From assembly GCA_963978895.1 (NCBI GenBank), contig OZ022238.1, positions 30,130,117 to 30,194,116 of the forward strand: a DNA stretch of 64,000 nucleotides. The letters are read 5' to 3'. This document shows positions 42,600-54,240 of the stretch, piece after piece. Position 1 is the first letter of the stretch. Every line of letters starts with the position of its first letter. The position numbers and the translations under genes are program-made. The notes below the pieces were generated by a model, which worked only from the letters and a program-made list of their open reading frames with translations, was not told the origin of the DNA and searched no databases. This DNA is from Erpobdella octoculata (taxonomy: Eukaryota; Annelida; Clitellata; Hirudinida; Erpobdellidae).

Positions 42600-43508
42600 G
42601 TTTTTACCGGTGAATCATGCGGTGTATTCTCCTTACATGTGGAGCTAGTTCTTTTACTTTTTTTGAAAACCTGATTTTGAACCAAGCATAGATGATGCAC
42701 CATCCATACAAGCCCCACAGACGTTTTTCCACTTCAATCCTCCAGTCTCAAAAAACGTATTTATCTTCTCCATAATATCTTCACTTTTTGTGGTAGTTTC
42801 AAGTCCACTACAAAATAGGAATTCTTCTTTGAATCATCTGAATGAATATATTTAAGAAGACATGCAACTGAGAACACAAGCTTATGTCTCTCGATTCATC
42901 AACCTGAAAAAAAAACAATGGTGAAACCTTGATTTCATTCAAGATCTGCTCTTTAACGTCTACGGACATGTCTGCTATACGCCATTGAATAGTATTATTG
43001 GACATAGATATTCCTTGCATTTTTACTTCACTGGAATCTCCAAGAACTAATTTCACCATAACATGCAAGGTTTGATGAGCTTTTCTCCAATTGTGTGAGG
43101 TTTTTTGCTTGGCAATTTCCAATGCAACTTCATATGATGCTTGCACATTAGTGTGCTTGCTTGCTGAAAATTTCCTGTTCGATCAAGTCTTTGACGTTTG
43201 CAGCTAGTTTCATGCTGACGGAAAAATTCCAAATCCTTTTTAGTGTGTTCCGAATGCTTCGTGTCTAAGTGACGTTTGAGTTTTGAAGGTTTCATAGACT
43301 TATGACTGAGAACAACTTTGCACAATAATAAAACAAATAATAAATGTAATAATAATAACTTATAGACAGATTCCTACAATACTTTGTCCATAATTTGGTC
43401 AATAACTTTCAAGAAACCATTTAAAAAATGCCTTATAATAATTTTTTTACTTAATAAGTTGGCGACCCCCCAGAAAACACGTCGCAACCCCCAGGTTGGG
43501 AACCACTG
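42600..43508 (-). pseudogene. hAT transposase fragment, copy 2, with 5' terminal repeat
   Basis: From 43508 the minus strand reads CAGTGGTTCCCAACCTGGGG, a standard hAT terminus. Coding blocks follow: CKVVLSHKSMKPSKLKRHL, VALEIAKQKTSHNWRK, then in another frame KLVLGDSSEVKMQGISMSN, VDVKEQILNEIK and FQVDESRDIS. Further down, degenerate MDGASSMLGSKSGF marks the catalytic region around 42690. This set is the ZBED/FAM200-like hAT group, as in copy 1 (30895-31511). Several frameshifts and stops; the 3' end is not found. Confidence 0.72.
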
Positions 43509-43659
43509 GTCTAAATTATTATTATTATTATTTTATTTAACGTGCTCTCTAAAATTGTCTAAAGCAAACAGCAAGTTGATCTATTACCAGTCATTATTAC
43601 AAGGGAAAGCATCAGACAGCTTTTGGGTGTGCCCAAGATAACATCAGAAACTGGCAAAG

Positions 43660-44500
43660 CACAAGCATCTGCATTCTAATGTCTGGTAGAAGGATGGAAT
43701 TTTCGTGATTGTGTTAGAGCCCTATATTTTGATACAACTGCAGCAAATACAGGTAACAAAGCAGGAGCTCGTGTACTGTTGGAGCAAAAGCTGCAGCGTA
43801 ATTGCCTTTATCTTGCTTGTCGCCATTATATCAGTTAGTTGTTGATTGGTGCTGCTTTTGTGAAAACTATGGGTAGGTCTTCTGGACCAGAGGTTCAGCT
43901 GCTCAAAAAATTTAGAGAGCAGTGGGTTAGTATTGACAAAGAGTGGTTTCATCCTGGACGAACAGACAATTATGTTATGAACGTTATAGCTGATGTCTGT
44001 GATGAAATTGTTCAGTTTGCACAGAGTCAGCTAAATGACAAGCAACCAATAGATGATTACCGTGAATTCCTTGAAATATACATAATACTCATTGGTGAAG
44101 TTCCTTTGCGGGGTGTGAGCATCATGGCTGCAAAAGCAATACACCATGCCAGGTGGATGGCTGAAGTTCTCAGTGCATTGAACATTTGACAGTTTTGTGA
44201 ACAATTTAAGCTGAAATCCAGGGTGCAGATGGGTCTAAGAGACCTTGCAGTCTTTGCAGTGAGGGTGTATCTGAAGACTTGGATAATAGCCCCTTCTGCT
44301 ATTTCAACTGCTCTCAATGATCTACAGCTGACAAACAGTCTTCTTCAGTATGCAAATATCTCAACAGCCACAACCAAGAAACTGTCTTCTCATTTTTGGC
44401 ATCTATCAGATTTAAAATTTAAAATTTCAGCTCTATTATATGACAGAAAGTTTGTTAAATTTCACTTTCAGGGTTTGTTAACATTCAAGCAAGATCGGCG
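43660..44500 (+). pseudogene. Transposase-like relic, family not assigned
   Basis: Reads RALYFDTTAANTGNKAGARV, LACRHYIS, stop, then GAAFVKTMGRSSGPEVQLLK, IDDYREFLEIYIILIG, AMHH-like AIHHARWMAEVLSALNI, stop, then GLRDLAVFAVRVYLKTWIIA. FDTTAANTG and HARWMA recall a transposase-like protein common in invertebrate genomes, whose superfamily I cannot name with confidence. Two in-frame stops show decay. It lies in the first TMEM94-like intron and is directly followed by a hAT-type MITE. Confidence 0.5.
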
Positions 44501-44513
44501 GTGAAGTTTTAAC

Positions 44514-45302
44514 TAGGGATGGACCAAGCGACAAATTTGGAGCCGAGTCCGAGCACTGAATTTCGGGGTCATTTTTCACCAAGTCGGAGCGCCGAGTACC
44601 AGTTTCAGTGTATATAAAATAATATATATTATATTGCTTTTATTTATATGAGAAAAGTAAGAGGTGCGAGAAACTAAGCATGCTGCAGAATTGAAGGCTT
44701 TAGAAAGAGGATGAAGGGTAGTGTCAGGGAGACCATAATAGAGAGAATTGCAGTAGTCAATTTGAGACAGACAGAATGAGAGAAAAGACTAAAAGTTATA
44801 GAGAAGAATCATCCAGATTTTGAAGAAGTTGCTTAATACGACGAATATGGAAATAGCAAGATTTAGTAACAATAATGTTTGACAATATTTAGAGTGGCGT
44901 AAATCCTAAAGGACTTCAAGGCCACTGAAGGGTTCTTTTTGCAGAGGCAGCCATTTATTTATAGGCGCCTACCCCTTTAGCAATGCGAGTGAAATCCTTG
45001 CTTAAGGGAGTTACGCTGGTGACGCCGGCGAGGCTTGAACTGCCGACCTAATGATCGACAGGCGAACGCTCTACCGCTCTGCCACCAGCGCCTTTAACAG
45101 ATAAAATTTGAGGAGTTGAAGACATGCTGGAGTCAAAGAGAAATAGAATCTTTTATCTGTGCATATACCACCTGCAGTGCTAAATACACAAATTTGTTTA
45201 AACTCGGCCTCGGCGACTTCTTTATTGCCGAGTCTGAGTTATGCCGAGTACCGCAAAATTGGCCGAGTCCGAGTTGCCGAGACGAGTTTCGGTCCATCTC
45301 TA
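44514..45302. mobile_element. hAT-type MITE with 8-bp target duplication
   Basis: Ends TAGGGATGGACC and its near complement GGTCCATCTCTA, flanked on both sides by GTTTTAAC (44506-44513 and 45303-45310). Sub-terminal repeats of CCGAGTCCGAG type lie at both ends. The 8-bp duplication and TAGGG start fit hAT. A SINE is inserted inside (44880-45092). Confidence 0.85.
44880..45092 (-). mobile_element. tRNA-derived SINE
   Basis: Minus-strand head GGCGCTGGTGGCAGAGCGG at 45092, B-box-like GGCAGTTCAAGCC, and about 130 bp shared with the SINE at 568; the tail differs. Left boundary approximate. Nested in the hAT-type MITE. Confidence 0.75.
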
Positions 45303-45310
45303 GTTTTAAC

Positions 45311-46106
45311 ATGAGGGATTAAAAAAAGAGCTTGTCTATTGTTTTAACTTTTAAATAGACACTTTGAAAGCACTTAAGGAAAATGGTTCACTTTTTAACA
45401 AAATTAAAGAAACATAAAATAAAATTATAGACAAGATGGAACAGCAAAAGTATTTACTGTAGTACTTTATGTTGTTTATTATTGTAATGCAGAACTTCAA
45501 AAGAATTTTGCTCAACTCATTAAGCCAATCATAAAAACATATATTAATGCAAAAACCACTCCCAGGCGCATTTCGAAAAATATGAAAATGTTAACACCCA
45601 AACACGACTCGAACCTGAAAGTTTTCAATTTTGAAACCCTAATCCGAAGTTTTGATAATCGAAAACCAGATGTTTGAAAAATTGAGAACCCAAACCCGGT
45701 TTTTGGAAAATCTCAAACCGAACCCGAAAATTAAGAAACCTGAACCAGAAAAAACCAAAAAGTCAAATCCATGACATCCCTAATATTTTGAGATTATCTT
45801 AAATGAAAAAAATCTGGACAGTTAAGACCCTAAAGAGAAATTCTAAGAGATCATTCTGAGGTCATCTTTTAAGATGTTAATATAAAAAACTAACTAATTT
45901 GAACACTGTGTTTTAAAACTGAAATAGCAGTATCTAGGAAATACCTAAGTATTTCCTGTTGCTCATCATAATTTGATCTTATTTAATTTTCCTTACTCTT
46001 TTATCTAGGCCTGGGACTGGCTCACAGTAAGCAAGCTGGATTTTAATTTAATAAATAATTTATTCGGACTATATTTGTAATTTTTTTATATTATTAATAT
46101 TTCCAG
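45311..46106. other. Intron sequence with AACCCGAA-type repeat
   Basis: Positions 45590-45780 hold irregular repeats of AACCCGAAA/AAACCTGA type and end in TGACATCCCTAA, possibly a decayed MITE end. Positions 45900-46020 resemble 58905-59040 (ACTGAAATAGCAG/ACTGAATTGGCTG, then AAGTA...TTGATCTT), another diverged repeat. Confidence 0.4.
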
Positions 46107-46243
46107 AGATGGATGGGTTCTTTTACAAGTTGTTATTTTAACTTGTTTTCTTGTCACAAATATTTCTTTCACTTCAATTGATCATCATTTAAAGCATCAA
46201 GAAGCAATCAATAAAGCCAAATGTTTTCTCTCAGAACTTTTAG
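46107..46243 (+). CDS. TMEM94: TMEM94-like gene, exon 2
   Basis: Acceptor TATTTCCAG before 46107 and donor G|GTGGGA at 46244. Phase 2 in, phase 1 out. Encodes DGWVLLQVVILTCFLVTNIS, a membrane span, followed by a charged helix ending NKAKCFLSELL. This matches the second span and cytosolic stretch expected after exon 1 in TMEM94. Confidence 0.72.
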
Positions 46244-46339
46244 GTGGGATTATTTTTCACTTTTAAGCTAACTAATCTTACTTATCTGTTAGAAATTTAG
46301 CTGGTATGTTAAAATTTTTTGGTGTATATGCTATTACAG

Positions 46340-46533
46340 AATCCTCAAGGATCCAAAAATGGCAGGATGGTCATTACATTGACCTCAACTGCCCGTTATC
46401 ACAATGTATCTCACTTCAATGGACTGTAAGAGATTCAAAAGTTATCAACTTGCCTTGTTCGCTTTTGGTGGAAGGAGATGTTATTCTTCTTCGACCTGGT
46501 CAAGCTGTACCTGGAAACTGTATCTCTTTGAAA
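46340..46533 (+). CDS. TMEM94: TMEM94-like gene, exon 3
   Basis: Intron of 96 bp from exon 2; acceptor GCTATTACAG, donor AAA|GTATGA. Phase 1 in, phase 0 out. It encodes SLQWTVRDSKVINLPCSLL, then VEGDVILLRPGQAVPG. The block LVEGD(V/I)xxLRPGQ is highly characteristic of TMEM94 and relates to the actuator-like region of P-type ATPases. Strongest evidence for the gene identity. Confidence 0.85.
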
Positions 46534-46850
46534 GTATGACAAAGCGTATTTTTAGAAGTAACACAAGATTTAAATATGGGTGGTGGTTGTATCTTAGAAA
46601 CAGTAAACATTGCAAAAACATCATAAGTAATTTTATTATAGTTTTTACTGATTTAATAACTATACTAGAGATAGCCCATCAAAAATGATGGATTTTGTTA
46701 AATCTCATATATTATTTTTGATTGCAGTGCCACCTATTTTGATCTTTAGGACTGACAGTGTACAATTGCATAATAACTTTTATTACATGCCTGCACATAC
46801 TAATTTTATCAACTGCTGACAGGCAGCACATTTTGCGAAATTGCTACCAT

Positions 46851-46920
46851 ACATATATACATACATACATACATACATACATACATACATACATACATAC
46901 ATACATACATACATACATAC
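46851..46920. repeat. (ACAT)n microsatellite
   Basis: ACAT tract near the Helitron 3' end, in the same relative position as the larger tract at 23525. Confidence 0.95.
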
Positions 46921-47212
46921 CAGGGCCGGATTTACAATTTTGGGGGCCCTAGGCCAACAAAAATTTGAAGCCCCATTTTGAAAAATAAAAAATATTGCTA
47001 AGCTTTTAAATTCAAAAATATATTACAACTTTAATGTAATTCAAGATTGTATTTCAATTTTTTAAAAATATTATTTGCAATCTACATAACCTTTTTTCTG
47101 TATTTTTCATCAACAAAATCGTTAACCAATGAATCAAAATCAATAGACTTTTTTCCACACAAACAAGCTTTTTGAGCAATATCGATCGCGATCTTGATAC
47201 GTACGTCATTAT

Positions 47213-47545
47213 TATGGCTGTGCCAGTATGGTTTTTTTTCTGCCGGTACCGTTACCGGTATTTCCGGGCCAAAAACCGGTACTACCGGTGTAATGTCGAA
47301 AGCCTGAAAATGGCTGGAAATAGTGTGAAAGTGCGTTAGTGTTACTGTCCGCGGTCGGTCGCCAGCTCGGACGATAAAACTAAACTACAATTAGTCATGG
47401 TTCGATTAACAAAGGTCTTTAACTTTTTTGTCTTTTATGCGTGATGTGCTGAATGCTGATTGTTCAATACCGGCACCCTTCATACTGGCGGAACCGGTAT
47501 TTGCCGGTAGTGCCAAAAACCGGCCGGTTAAGTATGACATTTTAG
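47213..47545. mobile_element. hAT-type MITE, CCGGTA-rich family (copy 1)
   Basis: Shares GTCCGCGGTCGGTCGCCAGCTC, ACAATTAGTCATGGTTC and the CCGGTA-rich ends with the copy at 61562-62001. The left end GGCTGTGCCAGTATGG is recognisable; the right end has decayed. Confidence 0.7.
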
Positions 47546-47599
47546 TATGAATGGAAGATTGACGTCACTGGGAGCTAAATCAATTCTGGGAATGAACAC

Positions 47600-48450
47600 T
47601 GTGTCACCGCGATTACATTCCGAAACAATTTCAGCAGTGATAAAATAATGCTGCAATGAACGAACGATAAGGCGAGTTCCATTGCAGAGTCCTTTTTGTG
47701 GTTGAGATTGCGTAAAGCATAATTATTACTTCACACTTCAAAGCTAAGATATGGGGAGGCATTCCTGATGGTGTTAGATTCTGCAGAAATTCCAAAGGAT
47801 AGTTCAGTTCATCGACTGCGTCCTTGGAAATTAATTTATCGGCACTATAATAGAGATGAAAATAACCTGGCATCTGAGTGATTACTTTTTTGTTCATTTC
47901 TAATGTTTCCTTGTTTGTTGGAGTTAAATCGCACACGTTTTGAAAGTTCTTCAACGGACATGTTTCTCAAATCACTACTGTAAATCTGTTCGCTAATATT
48001 CTCATCTGAAATCATTTGTCGAGAAATCTCGATAGAATTTACAGGAACTCCTGGTATTTCAGGCAAACTTCCAAATCCAACATTGAGGAGCCAGTCGTTG
48101 TGAATATTTTAAGTTCCAATTTGCATGTTAGTTAGCAATTCCAATTTTGTGAACTGTTGCCATAAATTGTTTGCTTTTATACAACACTCTATGTTCCTCT
48201 TGCGACGTCTGGCTGTGTCTGTCTAAAATTGCCTCCAATAACCATGACTTTACCTCAGAACGGCTTTGAATTCTGCATGATATCGAAAAGAACTTTATTG
48301 ATGCAGCGTAATCCATGTTTAGTAAGCATAGTGATTTCATCAATTATGATGAGCAATGCCTGATAAAATATTTGTGCCTCTGGCAAATTTAGTCTTACTG
48401 CAGAAACAGAGTTCTCGTGAAGTGGAACAGGAAGTTTAAAACCACTGTTT
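47600..48450 (-). pseudogene. Helitron Pif1-type helicase, C-terminal half, broken
   Basis: Upstream part (about 48150-48420): LLIIIDEITMLTKHGL (Walker B), then CINKVLFDIMQNSKPF, a stop, and KVMVIGG. Downstream part (47631-48066): LTPTNKETLEMNKKVI, ELNYPLEFLQNLTPSGMPPH, and LQWNSPYRSF. These are the ordered C-terminal motifs of Helitron helicases. Frameshifts and stops interrupt it. No Rep part is present. Confidence 0.78.
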
Positions 48451-48729
48451 GCACACCTTTGAATAATTATTACTTTAAACTTTCTTTGTATTTGTATTCT
48501 ATTGCTAACGTTTCAGTTACCAAAAATGCAAGAAAACCCTGAAACAAAAAAGAACTCGGCGATGGTGTAAGTTTTTAGAAAGCGATATAAGTGAAATCGA
48601 TATAAATTGTTTTATCGTTCGTATGCATTCCAAAACAAATGAATGGAGAAAGGACATATTCAAAAATATTAATAATTTTTTATATATTAAATTTATTTTA
48701 CATAAGGTAAACATTTTTAAGTTATTTAA
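48451..48729. other. No recognised feature
   Basis: AT-rich spacer between the helicase relic and the next Helitron. Confidence 0.4.
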
Positions 48730-49372
48730 TCTATATATATAAAAATGAATGTTTGTATGTATGTATGTATGTATGTATGTATGTATATAGGTATTGTATT
48801 CATGCATTGCTACACCATTCATCCGATCGTAATGAAATTTTCACACAACCTTGAGAGTCAAGGAGAATCAAATATAGAGAAAAAAAATTTGAAATCCGTC
48901 ACAAAATGAGCGGAGCGGAGCGGGTGAGCGAGCGGGAACTATATATATATGTATGTGCGTATGTATGTGTGTATGTATGTATGTGTATGTGCATGTATGT
49001 GTGTGTGTGTTTATGTATGTACTAGCGGAGATACCCGGCGTTGCCCGGGTTTTTTAGAGGTTTTTCTAATGTTTGTCTCTTTCTCTCCCGTTTCCTTTCC
49101 CACCTGCTTTCCCACTCCTGTTCGCTTTCCCGTTTTCGGTCGTTTTCCCGCTGCCGGTCGTTTTCCCGCTGCCGGTCGCTTTCCCGCTCCCGGTCGCTTT
49201 CCCGCTCCCGGTCGTGTTCCCGGTCGCTGTCCCGTTCCCGCTCACGTTTGCTCTCCCATTCCCGCTCACGCTTGCTTTTCCGTTCCCGCTCGCTGTCCGT
49301 TCCGGGTCGTTTTCCCGTTTCTATAATAGACAAACTAACCCACAAACATTCATCTATATATATATATAAAAA
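48730..49372 (+). mobile_element. Non-autonomous Helitron (family 1), 3'-truncated copy
   Basis: Starts TCTATATATATAAAAATG at 48730 with A before it. It contains GCATTGCTACACC, TCACACAACCTTGAGAGTC, the ATGT-rich stretch and the inverted 3' module (CTAG 49022-49025 with hairpin). It stops in the (TA)n centre near 49360-49372, where a hAT fragment begins. The direct 3' module is missing. Confidence 0.75.
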
Positions 49373-49373
49373 T

Positions 49374-49757
49374 TAAGCATCTGCGTCCCGATATCGTTAT
49401 CTCGAATTCAATCGAGATTTCAAAACGATACGGGATTCCCGTATCACCATTGAAACGATACAGCCTGCGGAAGAAGTCTCGTATCGATATTAATTGGCGA
49501 TACTTAAAATTTCATTCTCGATTAAAATCCCGAAAAATATCGGGATTTTTTAAAAATATTTTCCAATAAATAACGAAAGTCATACATATTTAATTAACGA
49601 TTGTCACAACTGTGAATATTTGCAATTGATTCATCAACATTGATTAATTAATCTACCTATTGACAGAAGTTTATAACTATTATCATCCCCACTTTAAATT
49701 CGGTTTTCCAGACCCATTATTTACTATTTTTAGTCTGGGAACCGGCAGCAAAAAAGC
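49374..49757 (+). mobile_element. hAT element left end, fragment
   Basis: TAAGCATCTGCGTCCCG onward matches the first about 395 bp of the element at 51083-52702 and ends abruptly after CCGGCAGCAAAAAAG, where Helitron sequence resumes. Confidence 0.75.
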
Positions 49758-50627
49758 GGGTGAGCGAGCGGGAACTATATATATATGTATGTGCGTATGT
49801 ATGTGTGTATGTATGTATGTGTATGTGCATGTATGTGTGTCTGTGTGTGTGTGTTTATGTATGTACTAGCGGAGATACCCAGAGTTGCCCGGGTTTTTTA
49901 GAGGTTTTTCTAATGTTTGTCTCTTTCTCTCCCGTTTACTTTCCCACCTGCTTTCCCACTCCTGTTCGCTTTCCCGCTCCTGGTCGTTTTCCCGGTCGCT
50001 GTCCCGTTCCCCCTCACGTTTGCTCTCCCATTCCCGCTCACGCTTGCTTTTCCGTTCCCGCTCGCTGTCCGTTCCGGGTCGCTTTCCCGTTTCTATAATA
50101 GACAAACTAACCCAGAAACATTCATATATATATATAGTCTTAGCAAATCTATTTTACGTTTTATAGGCTAACAGAAGTTATGAATGAATGGAAAAGAGAA
50201 AATGAGCGTGAACGGGAACGGGAACGGGAGAGCAACCGTGACCGGGAATGGGAGAGCAAGCATGACCGGGAATTGGAGAGCAAGCATGACCGGGAACGGG
50301 AGAGCAAGCGTGAGCGGGAACGGGAAAGCGACCGGGAACGGAAAAGCGACCGGGAACGGGAAAGCGACCGGGAACGGGAAAGCGACCGGGAACGCGGAAA
50401 GCGACTGGAATAGGGAGAGCAAGCTTGGAAGGAAACGCGAGCAAGAGAGAAAATCGATAACAAAACTTCTGAGCGGGAAAGCGATCGGGAGCTGGAAAAC
50501 GACCGAGAGCGGAAAAGCGACCGGGAACGAGACGAAAACGGGAAAGTGGAGAAGGAAACGGGAGCGAGAGAGACAAACATTAGAAAAACCTCTAAAAACC
50601 CCGGGCAACGCCGGGTAACCCCGCTAG
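49758..50627 (+). mobile_element. Non-autonomous Helitron (family 1), 5'-truncated copy
   Basis: Resumes at CGGGTGAGCGAGCGGGAAC, continues through the ATGT stretch, the inverted 3' module (about 49866-50120), a short (TA)n centre and the direct module. It ends with the hairpin and CTAG at 50624-50627 followed by T. Together with 48730-49372 this is either two copies joined through a hAT fragment or one copy with internal duplication. Confidence 0.75.
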
Positions 50628-50733
50628 TTATATATATAATTATTTATCAATATTATATATAAATTAATTTACCATAGATATCAGAGCATCACACAAAAAC
50701 GTCTTACACAGACATGGACTATTATATATATTA

Positions 50734-50848
50734 ATGTTATCCAAAATCTTTATGACTACAATTAAAAGCGTGGGGTGTTCATCATAATCCATTTCTAGCG
50801 GCCCACGCTTTTAATTTTAGTTAAGAAGATTTTTGATAACATTTAGCC
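50734..50848. mobile_element. Hairpin MITE, about 110 bp
   Basis: TGTTATCCAAAATCTTTATG...AATTAAAAGCGTGGG is followed after a short loop by the complement CCCACGCTTTTAATTTTAG...AGATTTTTGATAACA. The arms are about 45 bp with small mismatches. No target duplication could be fixed. Confidence 0.65.
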
Positions 50849-51082
50849 GCAATGAAAAAAATTTATTTTATACTTTTTAGTTCACTTTCCACTTGCAAAA
50901 AAGCGTACTTTTTGAAAAAGTTTCTTTTTTCGTGTTATTTTCTGACATACTCGGGCTGTAAACACTAGAAATTAACTTACATAATTGTGTATTGTTTGCC
51001 TTGAACTGTTTGTCCAGTAGTTTGTCTCATTTTTGACCTCAAGCGAACTGAGCTGCTTTTGAATGGATTGCAATATAATTAT

Positions 51083-52702
51083 TAAGCATCTGCGTCCCGA
51101 TATCGTTATCTCGAATTCAATCGAGATTTGAAAACGATACAGGAGATCCCGTATCGCCATTGAAACGATACAGCCTGCGGAAGAAGTCTCGTATCTATAT
51201 AATTAGCGATACTAAGAATTTCATTCCCGATAAAAATCCCGAAAAATATCAAGATTTTTTAAAAATATTTTCCAATAAATAACGAAAGTCATACATATTT
51301 AATTAACGATTGTCACAACTGTGAATATTTGCAATTGATTCATCAACATTGATTAATTAATCTACCTATTGACAGAAGTTTATAACTATTATCATCCCCA
51401 CTTTAAATTCGGTTTTCCAGACAGCCTGTAGCCCCATTATTTACTATTTTTAGTCTGGGAACCGGCAGCAAAAAAGCCACGCTCCTCTTAGGCTGCTAGT
51501 CGAGCTCTGCATACTACTGATACTACAAGCCCTACAAGGCAATCGTACTCGCTGACATCGATGACTATTATTATTAATGAGAATAATGAGTAATGTAATA
51601 GTAATGATTACTAATGATCATTCTATGTTTATGTTTTGGTTTAGTCTGTTTCATAAACTTATTTTTTCAAATTTGTTACATAGAATTGGAATGATTATTT
51701 TAGTGTTTCGATATCCGTAATTGACCGTAATAGTAGCTCATCTAAGATATATCTTTATAATCTCGATGATATTCTTGGTTGTGTGTGAGTATGTGTGTGC
51801 CACCTGTAGTGTGCACGACAGTGCCGTAGCCCGTATCGTCTGCAGCTGGAATTCGAAACTTTTTCAGCTTCTTTCTTGCTATTGCTAACCGCATTCGCCA
51901 TCGCCTATAAATAAACACGCTGGGTTTTTTTTCACTTTCTTAATTCTTGCATAGAGGCACTTTCTCGTGTTTGTCATCATTATCATGCCGCGTCACCGGG
52001 GTCAAATCTGGGAGTACTTTGAGGAAGAGACGGTCATGCAGAAAGCCAATGACAAGGATGTAGAAGTAAATCTTGCCAGATGCAAAGACTGCGGGAAACA
52101 GTATCATTTTAATTTTATCTTAGTAATCTAGTAATCTCAATCTCAGTAATCTGCAATCTATTTCTATCGCCATTGGTTTTTCCACTTTCACTATTGAATT
52201 GCCTAAAAATGTCGTTCTTTTGGTGTGCTAGAAGGTTTTCGACTTTTCATTTACTTGAAAAAATAATTTTAATTTTTTTTTTCATCGGCAAGTAAAATCA
52301 TTTAATTAAATTGATAAACTACCGCATAATGCGTACTAAATAAAGTAAATAAATACTTACTATCGGCAGTAGCGTTTTATTTAGAATCTAAATTTAGAAA
52401 AATAGATGTACCGAAAGTAAACAAATGAAACTTATTTCAAGTTGTAAAAAAAAATTAAATTTGGTAAATTTTTATAAATTTATAAATTTTTTAATATTTT
52501 GAAATTTTTTAATATTTTGAAATTTTTTAATATTTTGAAATTTTTTAATATTTATATATTTATCAGTCGAGATCCAGATATCGTATCGTATCGTATCGTT
52601 ATTGTTCGAGGCGTCTCGTATCGTATCGTTTAATTCGAGGCAAATTTCAGAAATCGTATCGTATCGTATCGTTCCAAAAAAATAACGGGACGCAGAAGCT
52701 TA
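51083..52702 (+). mobile_element. hAT element with 8-bp target duplication, internally deleted
   Basis: Termini TAAGCATCTGCGTCCCG and complement of TAAGCTTCTGCGTCCCG; the flanks ATAATTAT at 51075-51082 and 52703-52710 are identical. Sub-terminal tracts are rich in CGTATCG/CGATACG. Only a BED-finger exon remains of the transposase (51984-52126). The interior at 52150-52500 recurs, decayed, at 53465-53740. Confidence 0.87.
51984..52126 (+). pseudogene. BED-type zinc finger, hAT transposase N-terminus
   Basis: From ATGCCGCGTCACC: MPRHRGQIWEYFEEETVMQK, then RCKDCGKQYHF. The aromatic WxYF and CxxC fit a BED finger, but the expected His/Cys half is not followed by transposase sequence. The frame stops soon after, so only the DNA-binding start is left. 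Confidence 0.6.
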
Positions 52703-52710
52703 ATAATTAT

Positions 52711-53047
52711 TGTCCTTGTCAACTTGGTGTTTCTCATATTTCTGATATATTCTGGTTGGAAGGAAAAATCCTAAGCAATGGCTAGATCAACAACAACTGA
52801 AAACTTAGAACAAACTCTGAGTTCAGTAATGAAACAAGTAAATGAGAATACAAATTCGCATGTAAAACAGCAAAATTAGAATATTGCAAAAACCATCACT
52901 CCAGTGAATTAGGGTATGCTGAAATTAATTGAGTCCTTTACAATCATTATCCATCTCAAAGACCATGTCCAATACCCTCAATGACTTAGCAAAGTGCTTC
53001 ATGACTCGTTTTGAGATGCTGGAACACTCTCTTCCAGTCCAGGTATA
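52711..53047 (+). pseudogene. Possible LINE ORF1 relic
   Basis: MARSTTTENLEQTLSSVMKQ from 52779, then stops, then KTMSNTLNDLAKCFMTRFEM near 52960: heptad-like coiled-coil sequence, as in LINE ORF1 proteins. A similar stretch (MNELSLRMRRLPLNDLESSE) follows the SINE at 53363. Weak. Confidence 0.3.
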
Positions 53048-53361
53048 TAAGTTGGTCTAGTGGTTTAGACACCGGCTTGGACATCCGGAGTACCCGGGTT
53101 CGATTCCTTGTTCGGGCACGTAGTTTCCTTGAGCAAGAAATTAACTCACACTGCTCAGGCTTTCATCCTTCACTGGCGGATAAATAAGTACCAGATTCTC
53201 AACTGGGGATAATATGGTTTGGCACATCCCGATTTCGGATACACGTGCAGGGGCAGGAAATTGTGTGATCCCATATGCACGAACCGTTCCCGGCGCCTCT
53301 GAGGTTTCACAGCACTAGAGTGCGCCTAACTAATTCTCTACTACTAATACTACTACTACTA
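53048..53361 (+). mobile_element. tRNA-derived SINE (third family)
   Basis: A-box-like TTGGTCTAGTGGTTTAGACACC and B-box-like GGGTTCGATTCCTTG, then CACGTAGTTTCCTTGAGCAAG, ending in (CTA)n. The first 130 bp match the SINE at 55831. Confidence 0.8.
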
Positions 53362-53866
53362 TGAATGAATTATCGCTCCGGATGCGAAGATTGCCTTTAA
53401 ACGATTTAGAATCTTCTGAAATTGATGATGGAGTGACGAACCATCAAAGCATTCAGACTCGCGTGATTTAAAATCTATTTTTATCTCCGTTGTTCTATTG
53501 GAAAAATAATTCTAATTGCTCTCTTCATGTAACAATGGAAATTCATTTAACTAATTCTATAAACTACCACATAATGTGAACTAAATACTTTTGGTAACAC
53601 TATATTTAGACAAATAGATGTACTGAAACTAAACAAATAAAACTCATTTCAAGTTTCTTGGAAAAAAATAATCTTGTAAATTTTTGTAAATTTTGTAATT
53701 TTTAATATTTAAATAATTGTTTTTTTCAATCAATTGCTTTAGTCTAGTTATTATGATTTTCTGTCGCATGTAGTTCCTGATTCTATGGATCCTAGGCAAT
53801 TAACATACCTCCGTGTCTTCTAGACTGCAAGCCATCATAAAAGATAGGCTCATCCTATATACTATT

Positions 53867-53869
<3 letters not shown>
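53362..53869. other. Decayed copy of hAT interior
   Basis: 53465-53740 (AAACTACCACATAATGTG, CAAATAGATGTACTGAAAC, ACTCATTTCAAGTT) parallels 52300-52460 of the hAT element. The rest is unassigned. Confidence 0.5.
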
Positions 53870-53944
<75 letters not shown>

Positions 53945-53953
53945 TATATATAT
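53870..53953. repeat. (TA)n microsatellite
   Basis: TA tract. Confidence 0.95.
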
Positions 53954-54240
53954 GACACTGAAGCAGTGGATGATCTGATTTCATCATCCCGCCTCCTTTG
54001 CTAGTCCTTGGATCCAAATATCAGAAAGGTCTACATAAACTGTGATTTTACACGATGCATGATGAGATTGGAAGCTACCCAAGAAAATAATCATAAAACA
54101 TCCTCAAAGATCCCAGATCTACAGGATATTTAGTACTTCAGAGAATGATCTGTCAACTTGGGCTTTTGTAAATGTAAGAAGCATAATAAACAAGTGCAAA
54201 TAATAGTATTGGTTTTATCTGATATTTCGGCTGTAAACAT

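Larger units (their letters stand above)
46665..48450 (-). mobile_element. Degenerate Helitron (family 2)
   Basis: The 3' end on the minus strand is a CCATC/GATGG hairpin, GCTATCT spacer and CTAG at 46665-46668 with A before it. It matches the terminus at 23467 apart from a paired change in the stem. The helicase relic lies upstream (47600-48450); a MITE (47213-47545) and a microsatellite are inserted between. Confidence 0.65.
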
